A stretch of DNA of 64,000 bases from Amborella trichopoda (taxonomy: Eukaryota; Streptophyta; Magnoliopsida; Amborellales; Amborellaceae). Position 1 is the first letter of the stretch. Each line of letters opens with the position of its first letter. The translations under genes were made by a program, and so were the position numbers. Below the pieces are notes generated by a model. That model saw only the letters and a list, made by a program, of their open reading frames with translations. It was not told where the DNA came from and searched no databases. Positions 47,263-57,849 of this stretch are shown one piece after another. Location: contig NW_006496517.1 of assembly GCF_000471905.2 (NCBI RefSeq), positions 937,257 through 1,001,256 on the forward strand, written 5' to 3'.

Positions 47263-49248
47263 TGAAAGAAAGACCTATGTGATCTTTTGACCGGGAAATG
47301 CACTTATTATTATTATTATAATAATAATCATCCCTTATAATTTTGGCAACAAGATTACTCACAAATGGTCTCATTACAAACAATAGAAATTCCAAAAATA
47401 AATAAATCTCAACTACTTGGTGCCATTCAGACAACCTAATACTGTGCTTGAGATTATAAAATAAAAGAACTTATCAAATAAAAAGAAAAGATGCTGAAGA
47501 TTACCTCAACTGGGCTTTTACACCCCACATCGAGTCACCACATCCAATGGCGTGGGATCTGTGGTCTAGCTTCAATCTCGAACCAGGATAGCTGATTTCA
47601 ACCAAATTAGATAATCACCTCTTAAAAACTCTACTAAAATTTTAACCCCCAAAATTAACTTAGATCTAGAGAGGAGAGAGAGTACCACCTAAAATTTGAA
47701 GAGAGTAAATTAGAGAGAGAAAGATGGAGGAGAGAGAGTAAGGCGTGCCCTCTAGAAGAGAGAGAGGTGAGAGAGAGGTTATGAGAGAGAGAGAGAGGTT
47801 GTGTTGAGATTGGGGGAGAGCACCCCTATTTATAGTGAATATTTAGGTTTAGGGTTTCTTGAGGGTTTTCCTATAGTTTGCCTCTTTCATGAGATTGAAT
47901 CTAAACTGTTGATTAAGGTGACTTGTGGGGTGAGAGATCTGAGGCACCTATTCCATAGATGGGCCACCAACATTATGGAAGGTGCTTGGACTATTATCCC
48001 CCTTTCCTTAAACCATTTTTCCATCAATATATTTTAAATAAAATAAATATCATACATTCTATAAAATTACACGATTCATGTCACCTATTCCATAAGGATA
48101 TGTCAAATAATATCAAGTAGATATATACTACAAAATATAAATAAAATAAGATCCATAGCAATTCAAATTGACCATATCTCTTTAAAACAAACTTGCTACA
48201 ATATAGATAAAGCGATGGTTAATATATCCCTTTCAAGATTTGACCACATGTCATAAATCAAACTAACCTAATCTTAAAAGCAAAGAGGGTGGGGCGTGCC
48301 ACTCTTTTGCGGCACATAAGGACCCCCACCCATATGCCACATGGTGGGCCCATGTGCACTATGGCCCCCCATGGAATTTTATATAAAAAAAATTATTTTT
48401 AAAATTCAATAAAACAATTTAAAATATATATTTGAATTTTTATAATTTGTAAGAACAATAACTGTATGTTTATACGTCCAAAAATCACAAATAAAATATT
48501 GAGAGATTCATAAAAATTCAAATAATAAAACAAAAATTATTTCAATTATAAAATGAACACAATTAAATTAATATGATGGAAAAAGAATCCATATCGTTTT
48601 AGGAATCTAATATGTAATAACGAGGTACTCCACCTTCAACTGTGGACTACATACCACATTAGCTTTATCGAACCGACCCAGTGTTTCCCATGATTCACAG
48701 TCCAAGCAGTGGCTGATTAGCGGATCACCAAAGTCTGGTCGATGAATCAAGGGGTCGCAATCCCAATCTGTGGATTACATGTCCTCCCCTAGAGACGTGT
48801 CAAGGTCACCACGACCAGATGCGACCATAGCTCTATGGCGCATAGGGGTATCTCTCGTACATGAATACGCTTCACCCAAAGGTAGAGATCTGGCTTTTTC
48901 GAACGATCTATCAATATGCATGCTGTGTGATGGAATATGGATGAGGTTTTGGCCCTCGTCTCAATCGGCCTACCATCACACACAAAGGTCACATAGTCCC
49001 TCGACTCACTCATCTAGGCATAAGCTCCGATCTCATCAAGGGCTAACCCAAAGCCCTCATCGGTTAATTATTTATGCCCAGGTATCTTGGGTTTTCCAAC
49101 CGTTTGGCCTAGATCGATAAGCACAGTCTGGTATAAACAAACATCATTTGCTTAGTATGGTCCTCGAGGGACCACTGAGTTTATGTTTCACTATAAAAGT
49201 ATTTCAATACACACTCATAAGGCCTTTAAAGGCCACATAAACCCAACA
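47263..49248 (-). repeat. 3' LTR of the copia element
   Basis: 1986 bp. The minus-strand start is TGTTGGGTTTATGTGGCC and the end GGTCTTTCTTTCA. Contains the GA-rich leader (47680-47810) and the palindrome ggcctttaaaggcc (49221-49234) close to its start. Confidence 0.93.
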
Positions 49249-49262
49249 TCTCCCATTTGGCC
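49249..49262 (-). promoter_or_regulatory. Polypurine tract of the copia element
   Basis: The minus strand reads AAATGGGAGA immediately before the 3' LTR start TGTTGGG, as expected for the plus-strand primer of reverse transcription. Confidence 0.75.
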
Positions 49263-49288
49263 TTTGAAGGCCTTACTTTCTCTCTTCC

Positions 49289-50013
49289 TCACTTTCTCTC
49301 ATCCCCATCTCTCTCACTTGTCTTACAAATATTAGGGACAACTATCTTAGTCAAAGTGTCTGCAATCATCAAATCTGTAGATATGCAGTTGATCTCGATC
49401 TCTTTCAATCTCATCTCATTTCTCAGGTGATAAAAATAAGACTTAATATGCTTGGAGTTCTTGTGAAACTGAGGCTCCTTAGAGACACAAATAGCCGCAT
49501 CGCACTGCCTCACAACGTACGGGGTGAAAATTAAGTTGATTAAGCAACTTCTTAATCCACACGGCCTCCTTAGTTGCTAGACAACATGCGACATATTTGG
49601 ATTCCATGGTGGACAAGGCTACAATATGTTGTTTCTTTGACTTCCAAGAAATCGCACCCCTTCCAAGCATAAACACATACCCAGATATAGATTTCGCATC
49701 ATCTGGAACCGCGAGATAGCTTGCATCTGAATATCCCTCTATTGCTATTTCAGTTCTCCCCTTATATGTGAGCGCATATTTCAGTTCTCCCCTTATATGT
49801 GAGCGCATAGTTCATGGTCACCTTTAAATATATGTGATTTCTTTTTACGGCTTTCCATTGCTTATTTCCCGGATTACTTTGGAAACGGTTTACCAAACTC
49901 ATGACGAAGGACAAGTCAGGCCTTGTTCCCGTTATGACATATATAAGGACCCAACTGCGCACTTGTATGACACTCTCTCCATGACTCTTATATCTATGTC
50001 TTCGGTAGGACAC
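49289..50013 (-). pseudogene. Copia RNase H region, frameshifted
   Basis: The minus strand encodes the end of reverse transcriptase (TGTRPDLSFVMSLVNRF) and copia RNase H: GYSDASYLAVPDDAKSISG, GRGAISWKSKKQ, ALSTMESKYVA. A 31-bp direct duplication at about 49747-49808 (atttcagttctccccttata unit twice) breaks the frame, because 31 is not a multiple of three. The final part (49513-49289) is in another frame after a further shift near 49500. Confidence 0.85.
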
Positions 50014-50178
50014 ATCTTATTACTAAGCTTCGTCTTTTTGTCAATTAGGGTGGATATGGGCTCACACATACTCATCAAACTTTTCCAGAATCCTCTTACA
50101 GTAGGTTGCCTGGGAAAGTTGGATAATCTTCTCTCTCTTGTTTCTTATTATCTTGATGCTCAACATATATGAAGCTTC

Positions 50179-50532
50179 TCAAAGATCCTTCATATCGAAG
50201 TGTTGTGCAAGGAAATTTTTCGTCTCTACTATTAGGGCAATTAGGCTATTAACAATTCGCATATCATCTATATATAACGATATAAAGACCACATCACTCC
50301 CACTAACCTTTTGATATATGCAATAATCCTCATTATTTATGGAGAACTCTGCAAGAGCAAGGGTCTCATGGAATTTTATATACCACTGTCGCAAAGCTTG
50401 TTTTAGGCCATAAAGGGATTTATTAAGTTTGCATATTAGGTTCTCTTTCTCTTTCTCCTCAAATCCCTCAGGTTGGGTCATGTAAATTTCTTCTTCTAAA
50501 TCCCCATTTAGAAAGGTTGTTTTGACATCCAT
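50179..50532 (-). pseudogene. Copia reverse-transcriptase fragment
   Basis: The frame encodes [48 protein letters not shown] and the active-site block LYIDDM. These are copia reverse-transcriptase motifs in the usual order. It opens and closes in frame breaks, and the N-terminal part lies in broken frames at 50533-51470. Confidence 0.9.
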
Positions 50533-51473
50533 TTTATGAACCTCAAAGTCAAAATGGGTTTAGCTATAAAGATTCGGATGGATGGAAATTTGGCAACAGG
50601 GGAAAAATTTTTCTCATAATCTATCCCTTCTTTTTGGGTAAAACCCTTTGTAACCAACCTAGCCTTTATATTTTTCTATTTTTCTTTCAGAGTTCAACTT
50701 TTTCATGAAAATTCACTTACAACCAATAACCTTACATTTTTCAGTTAGGGATACTAATTTTCATAAATGGTTTTGGTCCATGGAAGCATACTCATCTTTC
50801 ATGGCTTCTTCCAAGTATTCCCTTTCAGGACAGATAAAGACTTCTCGGTGAGTTCTAGGTTCTGAATCTGGATCTTCCCCAACCTTATCAAAATGTTCTC
50901 CAAGGTAGACAAAATGTTCTATGTAAAGAGGTGGTCTACTGACTCGGTTACTTCGTCTTGGTTCAGGTAAAGATTCACTTTCTATAGGGAGTTCAAGATC
51001 AGGTTGGGTTGGTTTGGAAGTTTCAGGTTCAGGGTTTCGAACTACATCCTTGTTTTGGGCCTTTTCATAAAAGTCGGTTTGTTTTTCGACTCACCCTTGC
51101 TTCAAGGAACTCTTCCTCGAAGAAGTGAGCATCACGACTTTCAATAACCCCACATGTTTCAAGGTTGTAGAATCGATACCCCTTATGATCTAGGTAACTA
51201 ATGAAAATGGATTTGATAGTTTTGGGTTACAATTTAGTTCTATTTTGATATGAGATAAGGACATGGGCTGAGCAACCCCAAACTTTCAGGTGTTCAAGGG
51301 AGGAAGTACGACTTATGAAAATTTCGTGTGGAGTAAGTGATGCAGCTTTTGTGGGAGTACGATTAAGAATGTAACATGCCGTTAATACGGCTTCTTCCCA
51401 AACTCCAATGAGAGATTTGCATACCCCATCATACTCCTTACCATTTCCACTAGGGTCTTCTTCCTTCTCTCAA

Positions 51474-51914
51474 CTACACCATTTTTTTCAGAGTATAAGA
51501 CATGGTGTACTGATGGATGATCTCATTTTCATTACACAATTCTTTGAAAAGGTCAAATGAATATTCTCGCCCCTTATCGATTCTAAGGACTTTAATTTTT
51601 AGGTTGGTTTGGTTCTCTACCAGGGCCTTATATTCTTTGAATTTTTCTAGGGCTTCTGATTTTGCAAGAATAAAGTACACATGGCCATATCGCGAGTGGT
51701 CACCTATAAAAGAGATAAAATATCTTTTTCCACTTTTGGTGGTCACATTCATAGGTCCACATATGTCACTACAAATGATTTGCAATACGTTAGTAGCTCT
51801 TTTTGCCCTGGTGGTATTTTTCTTTATTAGTTTTCCTAACACACAAGACTCGCACACTTTCGATAAATCTCCTTTATAATTTTGAAGAATCCCACCCCTT
51901 TTTAATCTTTCCAT
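51474..51914 (-). pseudogene. Copia integrase fragment
   Basis: Encodes the end of the zinc-binding pre-integrase segment (CESCVLGK) and the catalytic core: CSDICGPM with the first Asp, GDHSRYGHVYF, and LRIDKGREY, where the usual LRxDNGGEY has changed. A frame break near 51480 leads into GVVERRKKTLVEMVRSMM, the segment after the catalytic Glu. Upstream, LxHMRLxHI has stops where Trp and Gly or Cys are normal. Confidence 0.9.
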
Positions 51915-52024
51915 TCGTTTGATATTAATGTGTCATAACCTCATATGTCATAGGATAGCATTTAATTCATTAGCGGACGAGACATAAGCAACGTTCTCTT
52001 TTATTTCAATAGTAAATAGCCCGT

Positions 52025-53197
52025 CTACAAGTCGTCCAGCCATGATCTCATCTCTCCTATCTTGACCACCGCTTTCTCTCCAATAAAAGTGGTTATGAAT
52101 CTAGCCATAGATATCTTAGGAATCGAAACCAGACACTTCCTCATATAAGGAGCATAAAGTGCTTGCTTTAGGATCAAGGTACTCTCACTCTTCAATTTCA
52201 GCTCAAAATTTCCAACTCCAAATACATCAGTCTTATGATTCCTTCCCATATAAATATGCTGCTGTGCTGACCCTATGGGAGTGAAAAAACGGTAACGTTC
52301 CTTGGTGTTTGTGACAGCCCCCGAGTCAAGACAACAAGAAGCTCCCTTGGGGTCGGCTAGCACAGACTCGAAAACCACATATAACAATTCCTTGTAAGTT
52401 CCACGAGATTTGTTGAACCGATAACTATTGGCTATGTGGCCCACTTTCTTGCAAATAAAACAAGTTCGAGTCTCTCTCTTTGCTCTCTTATTTCCAAAAT
52501 CTATTCTTTTGAAATATTTTTTCTTCTCAAAAGTATTTTTTCCTTTTCCTTTATTAAATTTAAAAGATGGTTGAGATTTTACCATATGCACAACATCCCT
52601 TGGGGTTTGCCTTGAACTCCTCCTTTCTTCTTCAGATTTGATGGTCATGATGAGTTCCTCCAATTTTGTGGCCTTTCTTCTACCAGAGATGGAAGATATG
52701 AAAGTCTCCCATGAATTAAGAAGATAATTCATTAAATGAATCACTTGCATAGATTCATTGCGCTTCATGCCTGTATCTTCCAAATCTCTGACTAGCGAAT
52801 GAAACACGTGCACATTATCTGCAAACTTGGTACCTTCTATTATTTTTAAATCATTGTACCTTCTCAATGCTATAGTTTGCTTCATTAGAGATGGTTCAAC
52901 ATACTCTCTTTCAAGTTTATCAAAAATCTCACTTTCGTACTCAGAAGCATACGAGTCAGTCATGGCACATAAAAGAATGTGTTTGCATCTCAAGTTTCTC
53001 TTCTTCCAATTGGTGTACTCATCTTTGATTATTTGAGATGAGTCGTCAGTTGGACGACGAGGTCGGTCCTCAAAGAGTACCTCGTGCAAGTTTTCTTCAT
53101 AGAGCATAAATTTGATTTTTCTTTTCCATGAAGCAAAGTTGGTCCCATCAAACCTTTCGATTTTCAGGATCTCAGAGATGAAGGTACGAGCAATCAT
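52025..53197 (-). pseudogene. Copia gag and protease, nearly intact frame
   Basis: A 390-codon open frame starting just inside the primer-binding site. The N-terminal part is a gag of the UBN2 type (FDGTNFASWKRKIKFML, then LRRYNDLKI and HLMNYLLNSWETF-like blocks). It has a zinc knuckle CFICKKVGHIANSY, whose last Cys has become Tyr, so metal binding is probably lost. A protease motif CCLDSGA (the catalytic DSG) follows near residue 290. It ends at a TAG (52025-52027) where a frame change separates it from the VDGLFTIEI pre-integrase part. Gag and protease would normally be one polyprotein with the downstream domains. Confidence 0.9.
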
Positions 53198-53249
53198 ATA
53201 TTTCTATTCTCAAGCAAAAATAAGAAAAGACTTCTAATGACAATCAAGT

Positions 53250-53269
53250 AAAACTAGCTCTGATACTAA
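53250..53269 (-). promoter_or_regulatory. Primer-binding site (initiator Met-tRNA)
   Basis: The minus strand reads TTAGTATCAGAGCTAG directly after the 5' LTR, a close match to the TGGTATCAGAGC sequence used with initiator Met-tRNA by most plant copia elements. Confidence 0.9.
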
Positions 53270-55261
53270 TGAAAGAAAGACCTATGTGATCTTTTGCCGA
53301 GAAAATACAATTTTTTTTTTTTATAATAATAATCACCCCTTATAATTTTGGCAAGAAGATCACTCACAGATGGTCTTCTTACAAACAATAGAAATTTCAA
53401 AAAAAATAAATCTCAACTACTTGATGCCATTCATACAACCTAATATTGTGCTTGAGAATATAAAATAAAAGAAATTAACAAATAAATAAAAAAAGATGCC
53501 GAAGATTACCTCAATCAGGATTTTTACCCCCCACACCAAGTCACCACATCCAATGGCGCGGGATCTGTGGTCTAGCTTCAATCTCGAACCCGGATAACTG
53601 GCCAAACTAGATAATCTTCCCTTAAAAACTCTCTAAAACTTTAAAACCCCCCTAAAAATAACTTAGCTTTAAAGAGGAGAGAGAGTATCACCTAAAATTT
53701 GAAGAGAGCAAATTAGATAGAGAAAGATGAAGGAGAGAGAGTAGGGCATGCCCCTCTAGGAGAGAGAAAGGTGAGAGAGAGGTTATGAGAGAGAGAGAGA
53801 GGTTGTGTTGAGATTGTAGGGAGAGCACACTTATTTATAGTGAATATTTAGGTTTAGGGTTTTTTTAGAGTTTTTCCATAGTTTACCTCTTTCATGAGAT
53901 TGAATCTAGACAGTTGATCAAGGTGACTTGTGGGGTGAGAGATTTGAGTCATCTATTCCATAGATGGGTCATCAACATTATGAAAGGTACTCGGACCATT
54001 ATCCCTCTTTCCTTAAACCATTTTCCTATTAATATATTTAAATAAAATAAATATCATGCATTTTATAAAATTACATGATCCATGTCACATATTCCATAAG
54101 GATATGTCAAATAATATCAAATAGATAAATACTACCAAATATAAATAAGATAAGATCCATATCAATTCAAATTGACTATATATCTTTAAAACAAACTTGT
54201 TACAAAATAGATAAAGCCATGATCAATATATCCCTTCCAAGATTTGACCACATGCCACATATCAAACTAACCTTATCTTAAAAGCAAAGAGGGTGGGGTG
54301 TGCCACCCTTTTTGTGGCACATGTGGGCCCCCACCCACATGCCACATGGTGGGCCCATGTGCACTATGGGCCCCCATGGAATTTTAAATAAAAAAAATTA
54401 TTTTTTAAATTTGAATAAAATAATTTAAAATATATATTTGAGTTTTTATAATTTGTAAGAACAATAACTTTATTTTTATACATCCAAAAATCACAAATAA
54501 AATATTGAGAGATTCATAAAAATTCAAATAATAAATCAAAAATCATTTCAATAATAAAATGAATACAATTAAATTAATATGATGGAAAAATGATTCATAT
54601 GGTTTTAGGAATCCAATCTGTAATAACGGGGTACTCCACCTTCAACTTTGGACTACAGACCACACTAGTTTTATCGAACCGATCAAGTGTTTCCCGTGTC
54701 CCACAGTCCAAGCATGGGCTCATTAGCGGGTCACCAAAGCCAGGTCGATGAATCAAGGAGTCGCAATCCCAGCCTGTAGATTACAGGTCCTCCCTTAGAG
54801 ACGAGTCAAGGTCGTCATGACCTGATGCGACCACAGCTCTATGGCGCATATGGGTATCTCTCGCACATGCATACGCTTCACCCAAAAGTGGATATCTGGC
54901 TTTCCCGAATGATCTATCAATATGCATACCGTGTGATGGAACATGGATGAGCTTTGGCCCTCATCTCAGTAGGCCTACTATCACACACAAAGGTCACACA
55001 GTTCTTCGGCTCACTCATCTAGGCATAAGCTCCGAGTTCATCAATTACTAACTCAAAACCCTCATTGGTTAATTATTTATGCCCAGGTACCTTGGGTTTT
55101 CTAACCGTCTGGCCTAGATCGATAAACACTGTCTGGTATAAGCAAATATCATTTGCTTAGTATGGTTATCGAGAGATCACACTCCCATTGAGTTTATGTT
55201 TCACTATAAAAATATTTAAATACATACTCATAAAGCCTTTAAAGGCCACATAAACCCAACA
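53270..55261 (-). repeat. 5' LTR of the copia element
   Basis: 1992 bp, collinear with 47263-49248. Same TGTTGGG start and TCTTTCA end on the minus strand. Differs from its partner by scattered substitutions and by the length of T/TAA simple repeats near 53310. Confidence 0.93.
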
Positions 55262-55289
55262 GTTGGAACATTTATTCTTAAATCCTTGA

Positions 55290-55415
55290 AGAATTCATTG
55301 AAATTTGGACCCGGATAGTATTCAGGTACAAAATTTGAACCCATACCAGGACTCAAGGTTGGCTCTACTTGTCAAGTCTAGGGTTTGGTTGGGTCCATTG
55401 CCACCCCTATCGCCG
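55290..55415. mobile_element. End of a taggggtggcaa-type hAT MITE
   Basis: Ends ggttgggtccattgccacccct, like the MITE at 38859-39448, and carries the same ggacccggata motifs. The other end is missing; the copia element begins 29 bp away. Confidence 0.6.
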
Positions 55416-55930
55416 ATCGGTGGAGAACATTAGTAGATTGTCAAATATTTTAATGCTTTGAGCCTTTGACACTTCAGGTTAAGAGCAAACATCAATGACT
55501 CATCATGTAATAGGCAGGCATTTAAATTCGTCGAAGTAGATCAGTTCAGATAAATAAAAATTAAAATGATGACATAATCGAATAAAGAACAAAAAAAATG
55601 AACTCATAGCAATATATTACAAACCAAAAGGAAAAGAAAATTCAAAGGAGCATATTGAGCTTGCCCGTTGAATAATATAAGGTTAGATAACCCTATTCAA
55701 TGCGAGCACATCCAACGGCCATTTTATGCAGTCACTTTGTTATATTTAAATTTTATTTTTAATTTATCTTTTTGACTTGAAATTTTGTAGAGAGATATGT
55801 TGATTAAAAATGTTAATGTTAATTTCAAGCAATTCTTGTAGTTTTTGAATATCCACCCATGTTTCATAGATGCTCTATATAAGTGACTCAAGTTATTATG
55901 TAAAAAGAGAGTTGGAAATATACTGGAATG
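55416..55930. other. Non-coding AT-rich stretch
   Basis: No gene or repeat recognised. Confidence 0.5.
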
Positions 55931-56019
55931 CTTGAGATTCAATAAAAAATTGAGCTCTTTCTCTTCCTTCTAACCCAATTCCAAGCTCAAATAGAGAGGA
56001 GAGAGAAACAATTGTTGGA

Positions 56020-56165
56020 GAGAGAAACTAGCCTACTCCCTAGAACTCCAAACTCCCTACTACCTAGAACCCCAAACTGCCTACTCTTTAGAACCCCAAG
56101 CTTCCTACTCTCTAGCCTTCCCAACTTCCTACTCCTTACCCCATACAGCTCACCTTAGACTTCCT
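56020..56165. repeat. 26-bp minisatellite
   Basis: About six imperfect units start cctact(c/a)c(c/t)tagaa(c/t), e.g. at 56033, 56056 and 56082; later units are more diverged. Confidence 0.85.
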
Positions 56166-56394
56166 ACTCCCCACTCCACACACCTCACCCTAGACTACCA
56201 TACACCCACTTTAGAGTACCCTACATCCTAGATCACCATACACTACCCTAACCCACTTAGGCCCCTTTATTTGAACCTAGACCCTAACCCTAACCCCCAA
56301 AGGCCAAGATCTCTCTCTAAGGAGTGCTCAAAGAAGACCATAGAAGGTGCACATAGGCCCAAGCCCACCTAGGTCTATTCTCTCTTCTTTCTCT

Positions 56395-56770
56395 CTCTCA
56401 CTCGTGCACAGGCGAACTGTAGGCCCGTCCCCTCTTCCCCATTCTCTCTCCCTCTCTCTATCTCTCTCGTGAACCGGCCCACCGTGGGCCCATCACCCCT
56501 CTCTCACCCGTTTTTTCTCTCTCTCTCTCTTGTGCACGAGCTTGCCGTAGGCCTATCACTCTCACCCTCTCTCTCACTGTCACTCCCTCTCTCTTGCACT
56601 GGCCAGCAGCGGGCCTGACATTCCTATCTCTCATTCTATAGCTCTCTCTCTATCTCTCTCTCTCTTGTGTGCATGGACCCACAGTGAGTTCGTGACACTC
56701 CCCTCTCCCTCTCTTTTTATTCCCCTTCCTCTTCCCTCCTTTCTCCCTACTTCGCATGGGTCTGTACCCC
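56395..56770. repeat. About 65-bp minisatellite with CT spacers
   Basis: Six units start near 56402, 56469, 56531, 56594, 56667 and 56753. Each has a GC-rich core like tgcac.ggccca.cgtgggcc.atcac followed by a CTCTCT tract. The spacing is 62-86 bp and varies with CT length. Confidence 0.85.
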
Positions 56771-57600
56771 TCTCATCTCACTCTCTTCTTCTCTCCTCTC
56801 TCTCTCATATACCGTCTCTCTCCCTTCTACCTTACACTACACAGACCGAGCAAGTCCGTGAAATCCTTCTCTCCTTTATTTCTTATCTCATCTCTCTCCC
56901 TTACTTATTATATTCTCTCTCTCTCTTCCTATTTGCTCTCTTCTCTCATACTTGAACACTAGAGCTGGGGTCTTCATGAGGCAGCTTCCTTAGAGAGTTC
57001 AACTCTCAGATCGCCCTAACCACCATACTCCAAAAGTGTTTAAGTTGTAAGGGATTTCTCTGTCACTTCTTCATCTCTCTTTCTTCTATCCAATCTTTCT
57101 TTTCTTTTCTTTTCTCCTCTCACTTGGTTATTTGTAAGGAGGCTCTTTGGGTTAGTGACTTCCCGATGGGCTAAGCCCTTCGACTTCACGTCCTTTAAAC
57201 CCTCCGGATACTAAAGCTTTGAGCCTAGTATCTTCTTTTGTCTCTGATAATATATCTTAGGAGAGATTACACCAGAAAGCTGCCGAATTCTTGGGTCATT
57301 CTATCTTCTCTTCAATCTTATATTCTTCTTCTTCCTTCTAGTCTTTGAAATAAACCACCCATTAATTCATTCTTATTTTTCTTTCTTCTTTATCTCTTCT
57401 TCTTCTTCTTCTCTATCACTCTAACCTCTAAACTAAAAACCCCATTCCACACAAAAAATCTATTAGGAAGAGGTTGCCAAAGGTGAACTCTAAAGAGCCA
57501 TTTTTAGTGAGAGTCCAAGTGCATTATTGACGACTGAGAGGCCGAATTCAAACCGTACTGCTGGACAACTGAAGGGCTTTCATATTGATCTAAAAAAAGC

Positions 57601-57849
57601 TAAGGCCCGAATGTGTCCCATGAACTCAACCGGTGAGGTAGGTGTTTGAGTCCACCTCTTTACTGCTTTAACATCCTCTCACCGTGGGACACCTATTCGC
57701 ACGTGGCACGCGAGCGCACATGTGCACGCAGGTCAAGCGGTTGCTTGAGAGGGGGTTCATCGAGCCCGAGCCCTAGAGCAAGCCCGAGCGACGGCAATCC
57801 AGGCCCGACCACAGAGCTATCTAAATTGTACCACAATGTTATGGCCTTT
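57601..57849. other. Short GC-rich stretch
   Basis: GC-rich segment (gcacgcgagcgcacatgtgcac) with no recognised gene. The frame at 57646-57972 has no known motif and runs into the AT-rich duplication. Confidence 0.4.

Larger units (their letters stand above)
47263..55261 (-). mobile_element. Full-length decayed Ty1/copia retrotransposon
   Basis: An 8.0-kb element read on the minus strand. It has two LTRs of nearly 2 kb, a primer-binding site for initiator Met-tRNA (53250-53269) and a polypurine tract (49249-49262). The coding order is gag, protease, integrase, reverse transcriptase, RNase H, which is the copia order. Each coding part is broken by stops and frameshifts. The flanks, ttagg (47258-47262) and gttgg (55262-55266), agree only in part, so a target duplication is not secure. 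The LTRs differ at roughly one position in ten by eye, an old insertion. Confidence 0.93.
55931..57600 (+). repeat. Pyrimidine-rich LTR-like region
   Basis: A signal aataaa (55941-55946) opens a 1.6-kb region that is almost all C and T on the plus strand and contains two minisatellites (56020-56165 and 56395-56770). The later part (57120-57480) has ttctt runs and a gggttagtgacttcccgatggg segment. No coding domain. It resembles the R-U5 and leader of an LTR retrotransposon, but no partner LTR is in the window. Confidence 0.45.

Noticed and set aside
47258..55266. Perfect target duplication for the copia element
   Set aside because: The flanks ttagg and gttgg agree at only three of five positions, so it is not claimed.
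56276..56297. Telomere-like ccctaaccctaaccc
   Set aside because: Only two to three units in a CT/CCTA-rich region; too short for an interstitial telomere array.
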